Source: Vitrella brassicaformis
Taxonomy: Eukaryota > Sar > Vitrellaceae
NCBI GenBank assembly: GCA_001179505.1
Contig: CDMY01000501.1
Span: 17,106-63,796 of the forward strand
Direction of reading: 5' to 3'
Length of the DNA stretch: 46,691 nt
Made by a program: the position numbers and the translations under genes
Notes under the pieces: generated by a model
The model's database searches: none
What the model was told of the DNA's origin: nothing
The model's input: the letters and a program-made list of their open reading frames with translations, nothing else
Part shown: positions 1 through 10,558 of the stretch, in pieces
Layout: every line of letters begins with the position of its first letter
Numbering within the stretch: position 1 is the stretch's first letter

Positions 1-188
1 GTGTGTGGGGGGGGGGGGGGAATCTGCCGATTGATGTGATGAATGCATAGCTTTGACTTGACGTGAAGGCGAGCATCATGACCGCAGGAGCACACCACAA
101 GAGGGCAAACATTTGCTACAACGATCAACGATCCCTTGTGTCCACAACTCCGCATCCATCCATCCACCCCAGCCAGCCACCCGATTAG
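1..188. other. 3' flank of the trigger-factor-like gene
   Basis: A poly-G/TG tract at the window edge, then non-coding sequence with CATC repeats. I see no gene. It probably holds the 3' UTR of the minus-strand gene that ends at 189. Confidence 0.5.
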
Positions 189-1666
189 CTAGCTCTTCTT
201 GCCTCCGCCCACTCTGATCTTGTCCTTCTGGTCAGAAATCGCCTTGGCCAGCTGCTGTATCTCTTTGGTAGACATGCTCTCCCCCGTGTCGCCACTGGCC
301 TCCCTCATCTGCACCAGTGTGCCCGTGGGGTCAAAGGGCTCCTGAACACCACACAACACACGACCAATATGTGATCGATCTGGTTTCTCTCTCTCTCCTT
401 CTCTCTCTCCCTCTCCCTCCGTGAGCCTACGATGGCTTCAACGTGATAAGTGAAGTTGAACTCCTCGCCAGGGGTGAACTTTTCTCTCAGCTCGTCGCGT
501 CTTTCGGTGGTGGTGAGCTCGTCGGCGAGGGTGAGCAGCTCGAGGGCCTTGAATTCCTGCTCGAAGATGCCCGGCAGCTCCTTGACCATCATCTTGGGAA
601 AATCGTCCGCAAGGAAAGATCCTGGGAATGAGGTGAGCCGAGCGGACAGACAGGGAGGGAGAAGGGCATGTGTGTGTGGGGGGGTCTCTCACTTACTGAT
701 CATGCTGCCGTAGTATGGCGGCACCTGTCCCGCCCTGAAGCCCTTCTGCGGCTTGGTCTTGGACTCCTTGGCCGCCTGATTCATCATCCTGTCGTAGCTC
801 TTCTGTGTCATCCGACCTGCACACACACACACACACACAGTGGCTGTGGTGTGGGGTGGTGGGATGTGAAATTCAGTGGGTGTGCTACCGCCTACCGGGG
901 AATTTGACGGTGGCCGCGAACCTGGTCTTCCGCTTCTTGCGGCTGGGATACTCCTCGAGCACCTCCAGACGAACCAGGTCAAAGTCCTGACTGTCTTCCG
1001 CACAACACACACAACACACACAAGGGGGGAGATCAGATCTGCTATGGTGTCCGTATTGACTCGTTCGTCGTACGTGGAGACGATGACGGCTCCCACATCA
1101 GGGTTTTCGAGGAAGTCCTTAGCTCCGGGATCGATGCCCTCCATGGCTGCTGTTGCTGTGGCGTTGCCTCCCACTGATGGTGCTGGTGGTGCTGACGATG
1201 GTGGTCCCTCTGCCGTCTTCTGCTGAGTGGTTGCCTGTGCCTTGGCGGACGCCAGCAGCTCGTTGGTCAGGTCGGCGGACAGAGGGGGAGGGGCTGATGC
1301 AGACGCCGATGGTGATGATGGGTCGAGGCTGACCTGCAGGTCGCTGTCAGCATCTTTCGCTGCTCCTGCTGCTGCTGCTGCTGCTGATGATGATTGCGAG
1401 GACGCTGTTTCACTCATCATCACCGTCGTTGTGGATGTGGAGAGAGGGATGGCCATGGCCGTCTTTCTCCTGCATCGATGGCGGTTCAGCCGCCCGCCTG
1501 CTGCACACAGAGGGAGGGGGAGGGTGAAGGCAAGCTGTAGCTGTGGCTGTGGGAGGTCAGAGAGGAGCTCAGGGGCCCTCCTGAGTGAGGTGGCGACGGC
1601 TGACGACGTCCAGATAAGGTGCAGGCAGGAGAGCGGCACGGCGGACAGCAGCCTCATCACAACCAT
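189..1666 (-). CDS. Trigger-factor-like ribosome-binding-domain protein, plastid-targeted
   Basis: Multi-exon minus-strand gene read from ATG at 1666 to TAG at 189-191. The N-terminus is hydrophobic (MVVMRLLSAVPLSCL...), then Arg- and Ser/Ala-rich for about 100 residues, as in a signal peptide plus transit peptide. The mature part aligns by eye with the ribosome-binding N domain of bacterial trigger factor: a beta-strand segment (VRLEVLEEYPSRKK), the signature-like KGFRAGQVPPYYGSMI (compare GFRxGKVP in trigger factor), then a helix and strand ending FNFTYHVEAIVG. The PPIase and C-terminal domains are absent, as in the short plant chloroplast trigger-factor-like proteins. Introns lie near 342-429, 632-706, 819-896 and 1000-1030; the exact ends are uncertain. 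The likely role is binding nascent or newly imported plastid proteins. It is head-to-head with the UFD1 gene. Confidence 0.6.
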
Positions 1667-1969
1667 GAGTGCATCTACCCGGATCTCCGATAGATCTTCA
1701 GAGAGAGAAGCAAACGACGCCAGAGAATGGCTTCGTTGAGCTCGCCTGCCGCGAAGGCGCTGAAGATCTCTGTCAGAGGCTGCGTGGTTGGGGTAGATCC
1801 CGTGTAATGCAACTGCATGCTGAGAACCCTGAGCACTCCGAACTGTCCCTCCTTCTCGTGAACCGTCCCTCTGGCTCATCTGTTGCCTTAACGGGCAACG
1901 ACAGCGATCCTCCACAGCCACTCTCATCTACCGACAATCTCGTGTGCGGCAGGTTCACCGCTGTCGGCA
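1667..1969. promoter_or_regulatory. Divergent intergenic region with a GCGAGCTCAA element
   Basis: A 303-bp gap between two divergently oriented starts. At 1736-1745 it carries TTGAGCTCGC, the reverse complement of GCGAGCTCAA, a variant of an element that recurs between other head-to-head pairs here. A possible 5' UTR splice acceptor (GTGTGCGGCAG) ends at 1952. The last ~30 bp before the UFD1-gene ATG are also present before the paralogous exon copies at 7.85 and 16.9 kb. Confidence 0.4.
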
Positions 1970-2481
1970 ATGGAGGATGAGTTCAACCGCGCCAAACAGC
2001 GGCTGGAGAAGAGGCAGCAAACAGACCGACAACGTGCCCGTCGGGAGCACCAGCACGCCGTGGAGGCTCAGGTAAGCCGCCCAGCAACAGATCTAATGTG
2101 TTTGTTTGTTTGTGTGTGTGCGTGTGTTGATTGATCTCTCTCTCTCTGTGTATGTCGTGTGGTGGGACCTCGGTTCTCCCAGCAGCAGGCAGCTCACCGA
2201 TATGACTCGTCCATCGAGGCAGCTCGCGCCCGACGTGCAGCGGAGATCGCATCCCGCCCTCCCCCGCCGCCATCGTCAGCAGCTCATGCGTCAGGAGGGC
2301 GGCCGGGATTGCCGTCTGACGCCGACGAAGTCAGGTACGAGACGACTCTCGTGGCTGTAGAAGGAGATCTGGAGGGAGAGAGGGAGGGCGGTGTGCCGAG
2401 TGGCCCTGGCACGTTGCAGCGACTGCAGTCAAGGATGGAGAGCGCTGACAGGATCATACTCGTGAGTGATTGACACACACA

Positions 2482-2519
<38 letters not shown>

Positions 2520-3277
2520 TCGCATAGACACACACGAGATCTGTCTGTCTGTCTGTCTGTCTGTCCATGTGTGTGACCGACCTGCAGCCGTCGAGTGTGC
2601 TGTCCTCCCTCGACTCGTCTCCCTTCCGCGACCGTCTGGAGTTCCCACTCCTCTTCAAACTCACAGCCGTGGCCACCGGCAGACACACACACGCCGGAGT
2701 GCTCGAATTCTCAGCAGCTGAGGTCACACAGACACACAGACACAGACACAGCCAGACAGACAGACAGATGTCCATCGGTGGTGGTCGGATGGTTTCTCAG
2801 CACACGGTGGTGTTGCCGGCCAAGGTGCGCGCCTGCCTGGGGCTGCCCTTTGGTGACCAAACTGAGGCGGCCAAGTGGGAGGGGCTCGGCGATGACGCCG
2901 ATCTGACGACGGCCGTCACAGAGGGAGAGGGAGGAGATTCCATGCAGGTGTGTAACGAGCCATATGACACGGGAGGAGATGCTGACCCATTTATTGTGTG
3001 TGTCTGTGTGTGTGTGCAGGTTGATGGCGAGAGGGAGAGGGAGAGGGATGTGGCGATGCCGCCGAGGGACAGCACCTCGTCGGAGGTTAAGGTGGAGTAT
3101 GCCCCGCTGCCCAAAGGTCCGTCCTTATGTGTGCAGCCCCCCCCCCCTCCTCTCCCCCTCTGTCTGTCTGTCTGATGTAGGCACATTTGCCAAGGTTCGA
3201 GCACTCGACGCCGCCGTGCAGGACATACCCGACTTCCGCGTATGTGCGTCGATTAGAGAGAACGACAAGAAACTCAT

Positions 3278-3315
<38 letters not shown>

Positions 3316-5839
3316 TGTGTGTGCGTCAGTCGACTTTGGAGTCGCACCTGCGTCTGCACCACGCGACCCTGACAGTGGGCGATGTGCTGCGTGTGGGGGC
3401 CATCCCGCTGAAGATACTCAGCGTGCTGCCCGACGACAACGACGCCCACGCCATCTCAATCATCGACACCGAGGTGCGTGAAGAGCACATCTGGTGTGGT
3501 GTGCCATTTATGCGCTCTCGTGTGGTGTGTGTGGTGCAGCTGGCCGTCGATCTGGACGTTCCCGCGCTGAGTCGACACGAAGTGCCGCCTCTGACACTCG
3601 GGAAGGTCCCCGCACCCACACACCCCCAATCCACCGTCCCTTCATCGGAGGGTTCATTATGTGTGGCTGCAGCCGGAGAGCTTTACCGTGGGCAAAGGCG
3701 AGCTGCGACGGTTCCGCTCGCCCATCCCTCCAGGGGCGCTGACGTCGCTGGAGAAGGGCCTCTCGCAGCTCACATTCACGCTCGCGACAGAGCCGCCAGG
3801 TCGGGCCGGTCGGCCACACACACAGACATAGAGACTCAGATGCGTGTGTGGGTGGATGGCTGTGTGTGTGTTTCAGATGGTGCTGATTTGTACTTGTCTG
3901 TGCCGCCGGTCACGGAAGCGGCCCCTCACCAGCACCATTTTGCGGACTTTGCCGCGGGCACAAAGGTACGATCGGCTGCAGACAGACAGAAAGAAAGACA
4001 GATCGTCATTGGGCCCCTCTCTCTCTGTGTCTGTCTGTCTGTCTGTCTGTCAGACGCTGTCCATCTCGTCAGAGGAGATCAGGGAGGCACTCAACTCACA
4101 CCAAGTAAGCAGACTCACACACACACACACACACACAGACAGCATCCCTCCCTCCCTTTCTCCCTCCCTTGCAGTCCCAGGTGCTCTCCTACGCCCCCTT
4201 TGGCGCGATGGAGAGCTCGCCCTCACTCAATGGTACACATGGGCACACACACACACCCGCACACACACACACACATCTGCCTGTGTGTGTGTGGGTGTGT
4301 GCAGAGGGCCAGCAGTCGTTGTCTTGGCCGTCCGCCATCTTTGTGGGCGTGCACGGCTTCATCGACCACACCACGTGTGACGTCACCGTGGCCATCGAGG
4401 ACGTCAAGGCGCGGCAGACGGAGGGCACCGACGACGGCACCAACGCCACCACCAGCGGTGCGGTGTCTGTCTGTCTGTCTGTGTGCATCAACCCCTCTCT
4501 GTCTCTCTCTCTCTGTGTTATGTTAGGTGTGGAGAGGGAGGTGCTATGGTCAGGCCGTGTAAGGTGCTCCAACTGCCACAAGCTGGTGCCGGAGGCCTCC
4601 CTCGACCTGCATCTGCTGCACTGCCAGAGGCACTGCCAAGTGTGCCCCATCTGCCAGGCTGTGCTCAAAAGGTGACAATCTGGCATTAACACACACACAC
4701 ACACAGGGAGAGAGAGAGAGGGGATTGTCTTCGTTCGTTGTGCAGGTCGGAGTTCGCCTCTCATTGGCACTGCCCAAAGTGTTCCCAGGCGATGCACGTC
4801 GACCAGGCTGCCAAGGTTAGTGAGTGTCAGTCATCGTGGCCCACCCATTGGACCCTCTGTGTGTGTGTCTGTGTCTGTGTGTGTCAGCACATGGAGGTGT
4901 GGCACACACTGATAAAGTGCGAGTGCGGCCAAGAGATGGAAAGATCACAACTCACAGTAACCAACCCCCCCCAGCCCCACCCCCACCGACAGCCCCTTTT
5001 CATCTTCGCTCTGTGTATATCATATCAGGCGCACAAGCGCACAGAGTGTCCTCGGCGTCTGGTGCTTTGTCGGTTCTGCGGCAATTACTTCCCCGCCGGG
5101 GACGGGCGGGGCCTCGACCACCGGGACAGATTGCGGGGCCTCACCTCACACGAGGCCTACTGCGGGTCCCGCACGGCCGAGTGCCACCTGTGCGGCAAGA
5201 ACATACAACTCAAGGTAGGTGGGGTGGCAGGGAGGCGTAGAGAGGGAGAGGGAGAGGGGCGATGTTTGTGTGTGTGTGTGTGTGTGTTGTGTGTGCAGGA
5301 GATGGACTTACATATGCAGGTGGCACACACGCTGGCCGAAGTCGACAGGGACATGATGCCGCCATCTTCGCACCCCGCCCCCGCCCCACCACCAGCAGCA
5401 GCACGACCACCCCCACCACCAGCGCCCCGGCCGTCAAAGTGTCGCAACATGCCGTGTGACGAGCGGCCGGGCGGTGAGAGCGACGGCACTGAGTCCGACG
5501 GGCTGTGTCCAAGGTGCCGCGCTTTGCTGGACAGCATGGAGGCCCGCACGAACCCGCAGCAGCTTGTGAGTCGGTACTTCGTGCAGCTGACCAAGGGGTG
5601 CGGCAGCAGGGCCTGCACCAACACTGAGGCATGCTGCACTGCATCAGGGTGAGGAAGCGAACGAACGCCACACGTCTGTGAGTCATGACCATGTCGATGT
5701 CGGTGTGTGTGTCTGTGTGCCTGTGTGCCTGTGTGTGCGCAGTGGTCCGCCGGTGGATGCGCCGTCAGCTGCCGTCAAGGTGCTGCAGCTGGCCAGGGCG
5801 GCGCCGCAGATCTACTACGTGTGTCTCTGGTTCTCGTGA
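1970..5839 (+). CDS. UFD1-domain protein with TRAF-like zinc fingers and C-terminal AZUL-type zinc finger
   Basis: About 17 exons. Clear ones are 1970-2071, 2183-2461, 2588-2947, 3020-3116, 3181-3239, 3330-3473 and from 3540 on; TGA at 5837-5839. Domain order: a charged helical N-terminus (MEDEFNRAKQRLEKRQQ); a UFD1 double-psi barrel fold (IILPSSVLSS, FPLLFKLTAV, THAGVLEFSAAE, LPKGTFAKVRALD, HATLTVGDVLRVG, AISIIDTE); a linker; then Cys/His clusters of the TRAF type (CSNCHKLVPEASLDLHLLHC, CPICQAVL, CPRRLVLCRFCGNYF, CHLCGKNI); a Pro/Ala-rich linker; and finally RYFVQLTKGCGSRACTN...C with a following helix, which matches the AZUL zinc finger of UBE3A. The nearest known architecture is the plant PRLI-interacting factor K-like UFD1 family, which has a similar charged N-terminus and zinc fingers. 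UFD1 proteins act with p97/Cdc48 on ubiquitinated substrates. The 45 nt at 2723-2767 is either an in-frame intron or a low-complexity insert. Confidence 0.88.
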
Positions 5840-6329
5840 CTCACTGACTCACTGACGCCCACGAGGGAGGGAGGGACGCAGTGAGTTGTGTATGGGTGGG
5901 CGCTTTAGTGAAGGGAACTTGAAGACTCGTTCGTTCGCTGGCTTATTGATCTCGCCACACCACACAGGCGTCCGAAGATCCATCCATCCATCCATTCAGC
6001 CGTTGACACACACGCCTTCATTCACCCCGTCCACGGCCTCAATCATTCTGTCGGTCTGTCTGTCTGTCGGTCGGTCGGTATGTCTCTTGTATCGCAGCCC
6101 CCGCCCCCTCTAGCAATACGTACTGACATACAAACGGCCATTGACCTCCCTGAGCCATTTATTCAATTTTGAGACTGTGACATCCATGACGGGCCGTGAC
6201 GTCCCGCCCCCTCACTCCCTGTCTGTCTGTCTGTCTGTCGTCCGCTGCTGTTGACCGAGCCCACGAACAGACCACATTTGATAGAGCAGGAAGCATTTTG
6301 TGTGCGTGCATCGATGTCCCCATTTGAGT
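5840..6329. other. Non-coding stretch after the UFD1 gene
   Basis: Contains CATC, CTGT and CGGT microsatellites and probably the 3' UTR. No open frame with gene-like composition was found. Confidence 0.4.
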
Positions 6330-6743
6330 GCAGGACGGGACGGAGATTGAGAGCCCTCCCAGCGGCCCGCAAGGTGGGACGGAGACTGAGAGCCCTACAC
6401 ACGACAAGGTGAGTGGGCAGCACAGGCCGTGGATGGAGCCACTGTGTCTGTCTCCCTTTCAGCGAAGTTTGTCAAAAGCATCAAGGAAGGCCTCAAGCTA
6501 CTTGCTGAGGGCTTGTTGACAGTGTTGAATACAGGTTCAGCTGCGATATGGCCTCAGGTTTTCCTCATATATATCATTCAGCGGAGCGTGGATAACATAG
6601 AGGCACAGCAATCTGTGGCTCCACTTCTGTCACAGCTGCAGAGAGTTGCCGCCGAGGAGATCATTCTGTTGGCAGGCTCTCTCCAACTTCTCTCATTCGT
6701 TGCCCTCAAAAAGTTTTTCCCCAAAAGCGGAGAGGAAGAGTGA
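6330..6743 (+). CDS. Uncertain small hydrophobic protein
   Basis: An open stretch reading AKFVKSIKEGLKLLAEG..., a hydrophobic segment (WPQVFLIYIIQ), then a Leu-rich segment and a Lys/Glu-rich end, TGA at 6743. A splice acceptor (CCCTTTCAG) lies at 6465-6473. The upstream exon candidate 6333-6411 holds a tandem repeat (GACGGGACGGAGATTGAGAG and a one-base variant) and ends in a good donor (AAG|GTGAGT), but its open frame does not join the downstream frame. The start is therefore unknown. It may be a real short gene with a missing first exon, or a decaying one. Confidence 0.3.
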
Positions 6744-6954
6744 GTGAGCGAGTGAGTGAGTGGGGATGGGACGGACCGTTTTGTGGCACGTGCACATGTG
6801 CACTTCAAGTGGATTTGAATTCATTTTTCATTCATTACAGTCCCTTACACCCCCCCACCCACAACGCACAAACCCGACAAACAATCCGTTAACGTAGAAA
6901 AAGCAGTCGGCCCCATGGCATGTGTCACCTCACCCCCTCCCTACATCGACATCT

Positions 6955-7100
6955 ACACACACACACATTCGTCAGCCAGCCCGCGCAGCCCCTTCCCCCC
7001 CTACACACACACACACATTCGTCAGCCAGCCCGCGCAGCCCCCTCCCCCCCTACACACACACATACTACGTCAGCCAGCCCGCACAGCCCTCACCTGCCC
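6955..7100 (+). repeat. Three-copy ~55-bp tandem repeat
   Basis: Three successive copies of a unit that runs (CA)n, then TTCGTCAGCCAGCCCGCGCA, then a C-rich tract. The third copy has diverged (TACGTCAGCCAGCCCGCACA). It lies just downstream of the stop of the minus-strand gene at 7104 and may fall in its 3' UTR. It is not coding in any convincing frame. Confidence 0.7.
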
Positions 7101-7103
7101 CCG

Positions 7104-7844
7104 TCAGCCACCTTCCAAAGGAGCAAACATATAATCCATAGTGGCAACAAACAGCCAGGAGAGGAAGGCCATTCCGACGCAGGCGAGGAGAATACCAGCT
7201 ACTGCCGCACCGGCCTCTCTCACGACAGCCTCCTCCCACGTTTCTGCAGCCCTCGCATCCACACCAGACAGACATTGCACGAGCAAACTCACCAATGAAC
7301 CCCTGCAGGAGTGCGTGCGTGTGGCGTGTCTGCGTGCCTTTGGTCTGCTGCAGGGTGAGGCGTCTTTTGGTCTCCTTGAGTCCCTGGAACTTGTTGAACT
7401 CGGCCATGAAGCGAGCATTCTCTTCGAAGGTCCGCAGCCTCCGGTCCACCTCAGCCATCCGCTGCTCACCTGATTGCTGCACAGACAGACAGACAGACAG
7501 ATAGCCATTCATCAGAGTGCATGTGTGTGTGGCGACATAGATGTCATTCAGTCACCTTGGTTGGCGGTTGGTGGCTCTCATCTGAGAGGCCAGATCTGTG
7601 TGTTTGGTGGCGCGGGAGAGGCGGACGGGCGGCGCGACAAAGGCGGACACCGCGATGGCCGGCAGCCCTCCGTTGTCAACAGAATAAGACACACGACTAA
7701 CACCGTCGCTGATGAGGGCATAATGCTGGAGTTGATGCTGCGCTTCTTGTGCATGGCGTGCTGGTGCTCCCGGCGGGCACGTTGTCGGTCCCTTTGCTGC
7801 CTCTTCTCGAGCCGCTGTTTGGCGCGGTTGAACTCATCCTCCAT
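7104..7844 (-). CDS. Unknown membrane-protein family, copy A (carries a UFD1 exon-1 duplicate)
   Basis: Two reading frames overlap by ATGA at 7578-7581. The first (7844 to 7578) begins MEDEFNRAKQRLEKRQQRDR, nearly identical to UFD1-gene exon 1, and continues into a possible signal sequence (MPSSATVLVVCLILL). The second starts in a different frame at 7581 and is spliced (intron 7477-7555). It encodes EQRMAEVDRRLRTFEENARF and KFQGLKETKRRLTLQQ, likely coiled coil, then a membrane segment (AAVAGILLACVGMAFLSWLF), ending LEGG at TGA 7104-7106. I do not recognise the family. Copy B at 16.9 kb shares the frames, the ATGA overlap and nearly the whole first intron. The exon-1 copy may act only as 5' UTR, with translation from MHKK or MPSS. 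Confidence 0.55.
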
Positions 7845-8298
7845 TGCCGACAGCGGTGCGGTAGCTGCCGCACACGAGATCCAAGGCCTTCCTGTGACGG
7901 GATGGACGTCGGAAGATCGCTGCAGTGCGAGCTTAGCTTCGAGGAAGAATCTCGCGTCTGATCTAGAGATGTATTCGCACACAGGTCATGGCACACAGGC
8001 GAAGGCACAGGCAATCACAGAAACACAGGTAACCAATACTGCTGAAGGGCGACGGACTCTTGCCTGCCTGTTGTGATTGATTCATCGCACGACCTGTGTG
8101 TGTGTGTGTCTGCTGCAGGTGTGCCTGGCGCCGATTGAGAGGGCAGACTGGCAAGGCCAAGGCAAGAGTGCATCCTGTGCTTCTCACCCGGGCATGTGAG
8201 GACATGCCAGCATCCCACCGTCACCGACGAAGCGGACCATCAGCCGAGCCCCTGCGCTCATCATCCCCAATATAGGCTCGCCTTCGTTGCCGCGCATA
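7845..8298. promoter_or_regulatory. Divergent intergenic region with the GCGAGCTTAG element
   Basis: Lies between copy A (-) and the TLDc gene (+). At 7926-7943 it carries TGCGAGCTTAGCTTCGAG, an 18-mer found identically at 11755-11772 in another divergent gap. Good splice-like sites at 8028 (CAG|GTAACC) and 8119 (CTGCAG) suggest a 5' UTR intron for the plus gene. No other coding sequence is evident. Confidence 0.45.
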
Positions 8299-9728
8299 AT
8301 GACACTCGTTATCTTCTCGTGCGGATTGATATTCGGCATCGCTCTCGCCCTGCTGATGGCCAGCCTGAGGTGCTACGACGAATACAATGCCGCCCGGGCA
8401 GAGCTGGAGAGCGTCCGCAGCAAACTCAAGTGAGCACACGATGCTGCGCAAAAGGCCCGGCAAGATGACACTGGGCTGTCTCTGTGTCATCCATCCATCT
8501 TTCAGGGCGGCGATCACGCAATTGCAGATGGCGGCGTCCTGTGAACGCTTCGAAAGGTCGATGGAGGAGATCCTCCCGAAGATGGAGCAGGCCAAGTGCG
8601 GCCCACGTCAGCCTGGACGGACTAGCGAGGGGGGGAAAGACTCGCGCCGGGACGCTGGTGGTGGTGGTGGTGATGCTCCGCCGGCAGTCGGGGCAGATGA
8701 GTCGGACGGTGAAGAGGACGCGGTTGACGGAGGTGGCAGTCTCTCGCTGCCGCCACTGAATGCCGGTAGGCAGAGCGGGAAGGAGGACGGTTGTATGTTC
8801 GTTTGGATGGATGGATGGATGGATGGATGGATGGGTGGATGGATAGTTGTAGCGCTTGGTCTACTGGTGGTGCTGGTGGGGATGAATGCGTTAATCGAGC
8901 AGGCAAGCTGTATGATTCATGCCATTCATTCCTGACTTGTTTTGTTTGGTACATATCATATGCGTCTGTCTGTATGCAGCTGTGCCAGTCGAATCGCCAC
9001 GGCACGGATGCATACATGTTGGTACGGATGCCGTGTGTGTCAATTGGAGAATCATCGAATGCCACATATGGTTGAGTATTGGATGGATTGCAGTCACATA
9101 TCTCGGGCAGCTCTGGCCTGACGATTGACCAACGCATTTCTCTGCACGGCTGGCTGGTTCGTCCCATCTACCGGTACGCAGGCAGCCGTACACACATGTG
9201 CTCGACCGACATGAACAACCTGGTGCTCTGTGATAGGTCTTCCCGCGACGGCACCTCTTATGCCGATATGCTCCGCTGTGTGGGCGACAACACGAGTCGC
9301 ATAGTGTTTATCATCTGGAAGGATCAGTACGTCTTCGGCTGTTACATCAGTGGCGGCCTGCGGCTGCCCGACGACCACAATGGCGTGAAAATGCAATGGT
9401 GCGATGTGTGGTATTTCTCACTGGCCGGGCACTTCGCCAGGCCGACCATGATCGACCTACGAGGCCGAGGGTGGCAGTTTGTGGAGGTGGCGGGGAGAGG
9501 GGGGCTGTAGATGGCTGTGCGAAGGTATATGTGGGTGGGCATCTGTATTTGGGCTGCGATGGCACTGGTCGGCCTGCTGCCGACATCCGCCGCTGTCGTC
9601 AGTTCACCCTCAGCAGCCATGTACCTTACGGTTACACGGGAAAGAAGAACCAGCATGGCCATGCGGTGCTGGGTGGGTCGACTGAGTTTCATGCTGACGA
9701 TATAGTGATATTGCACGTTGGGCAGTGA
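8299..9728 (+). CDS. TLDc-domain protein with coiled coil; apparent frameshift
   Basis: Exon 1 (8299-8429) encodes a signal anchor (MTLVIFSCGLIFGIALALLM) and the start of a coiled coil (YNAARAELESVRSKLK). Exon 2 (from 8506) continues it, then a Gly/Asp-rich linker, a WMDG-repeat run encoded by (TGGA)n, and a second hydrophobic segment (WIVVALGLLVVLVGM). It may splice from a GC donor at 8903 to the exon at 9094. That exon is TLDc-like: LTIDQRISLHGWL, SRDGTSYADMLRC, IVFIIWKDQYVFGCYISGGL, WYFSLAGHF. The frame then stops at 9508-9510, but the family C-terminus continues one frame over (KVYVGGHLYLGCDG ... ADDIVILHVG, TGA 9726-9728). One G is missing from the G run near 9498-9506. TLDc proteins are linked to oxidative stress and V-ATPase regulation in other eukaryotes. 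Confidence 0.7.
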
Positions 9729-9838
9729 GACAGTGAGGGAGAGAAATAGGTGGGGCTGTATGTGGTTCTTGTCGTCGAGTTTAATCCGGGATGTGGTGTC
9801 TTATATTTTTTCTCTTTTCTGTTTCTGTTCCCTCTCTC

Positions 9839-9901
9839 CTCTGTCACGTTCCCTCTCGGCTCTGTCCCGTTCCCTCTCGGCTCTGTCCCGTTCCCTCTCG
9901 G
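9839..9901 (+). repeat. 21-bp tandem repeat, three units
   Basis: Three head-to-tail copies of a unit CTCTGTCCCGTTCCCTCTCG plus one G; the first has A at one position. A partial fourth unit follows. Probably a minisatellite in the 3' region of the TLDc gene. Confidence 0.8.
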
Positions 9902-10225
9902 CTCTTTCTGACTTTATAGATCCTGTGTTTTTGTAGTATATGTCGAAGTCCAGTGTCGGACGCAATGTCTTTACGAGCTGCACGAGACGCGATTGTATAG
10001 ACGTCAAACCAAACATGCATCTTTTCGCCTTTGTTCCTTAACTCGAGTACAGGGCCACCCATGTGCGTGTGCTGTTTTCAATCGACCGGTCGGTCCTTAG
10101 TGAGCGCGCATTATATGAAGCCCGTGTTGGTGACTTTTGTGCCGGTGTGAACCTCAGTCTGACAGGAAAAAGTCTTACATCTCCGGAAGTTAACTGTCGT
10201 CCATCCCAAGAGCAGCCCCCTGTGA

Positions 10226-10326
10226 GCAGCCCCCTGTCTGTTTGTTTCCATTGTTCTGCCTTTGTGCGTGTGTGTGGGACACATGCACAAAGGCTGAAGA
10301 ATGGAAACAGACAGATATGGGGCTGC
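10226..10326. repeat. Long imperfect inverted repeat
   Basis: Arms of about 47 nt. The left arm begins GCAGCCCC and runs through TTTCCATTGTTCTGCCTTTG. The right arm read in reverse complement begins GCAGCCCC and runs through TTTCCATTCTTCAGCCTTTG. The loop is only a few nt. It could fold as a hairpin in DNA or RNA. Confidence 0.8.
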
Positions 10327-10558
10327 ACTCAAGCACTATGTACAGCCATAGTTCGTTGGGTACGACAAATAAACCACCAACCGTCCACCTACAAAATGTC
10401 CATGTGGTCGGCCCATACTCCCTCCCTCCCTCCATCCCTCCCTCCCTCCACATACATCAATCCTGTCCACATACACAGATCAGCCATATCACATCGCAAG
10501 GGGCAACGGGACCCCCACACCCCAAGGCATTGATTGCGTCATGCCTCCATCTCTCCAT

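Larger units (their letters stand above)
9729..10558. other. Convergent intergenic region, non-coding
   Basis: Lies between the TLDc stop and the MEMO stop. It holds a 21-bp tandem repeat, a long inverted repeat and a (CCCT)n tract, each noted separately or visible on inspection. No convincing gene was found. Confidence 0.5.

Noticed and set aside
2470-2570. CA/GA/CTGT arrays considered as CRISPR-like or satellite DNA
   Set aside because: They are simple microsatellites within introns, with no spacer structure.
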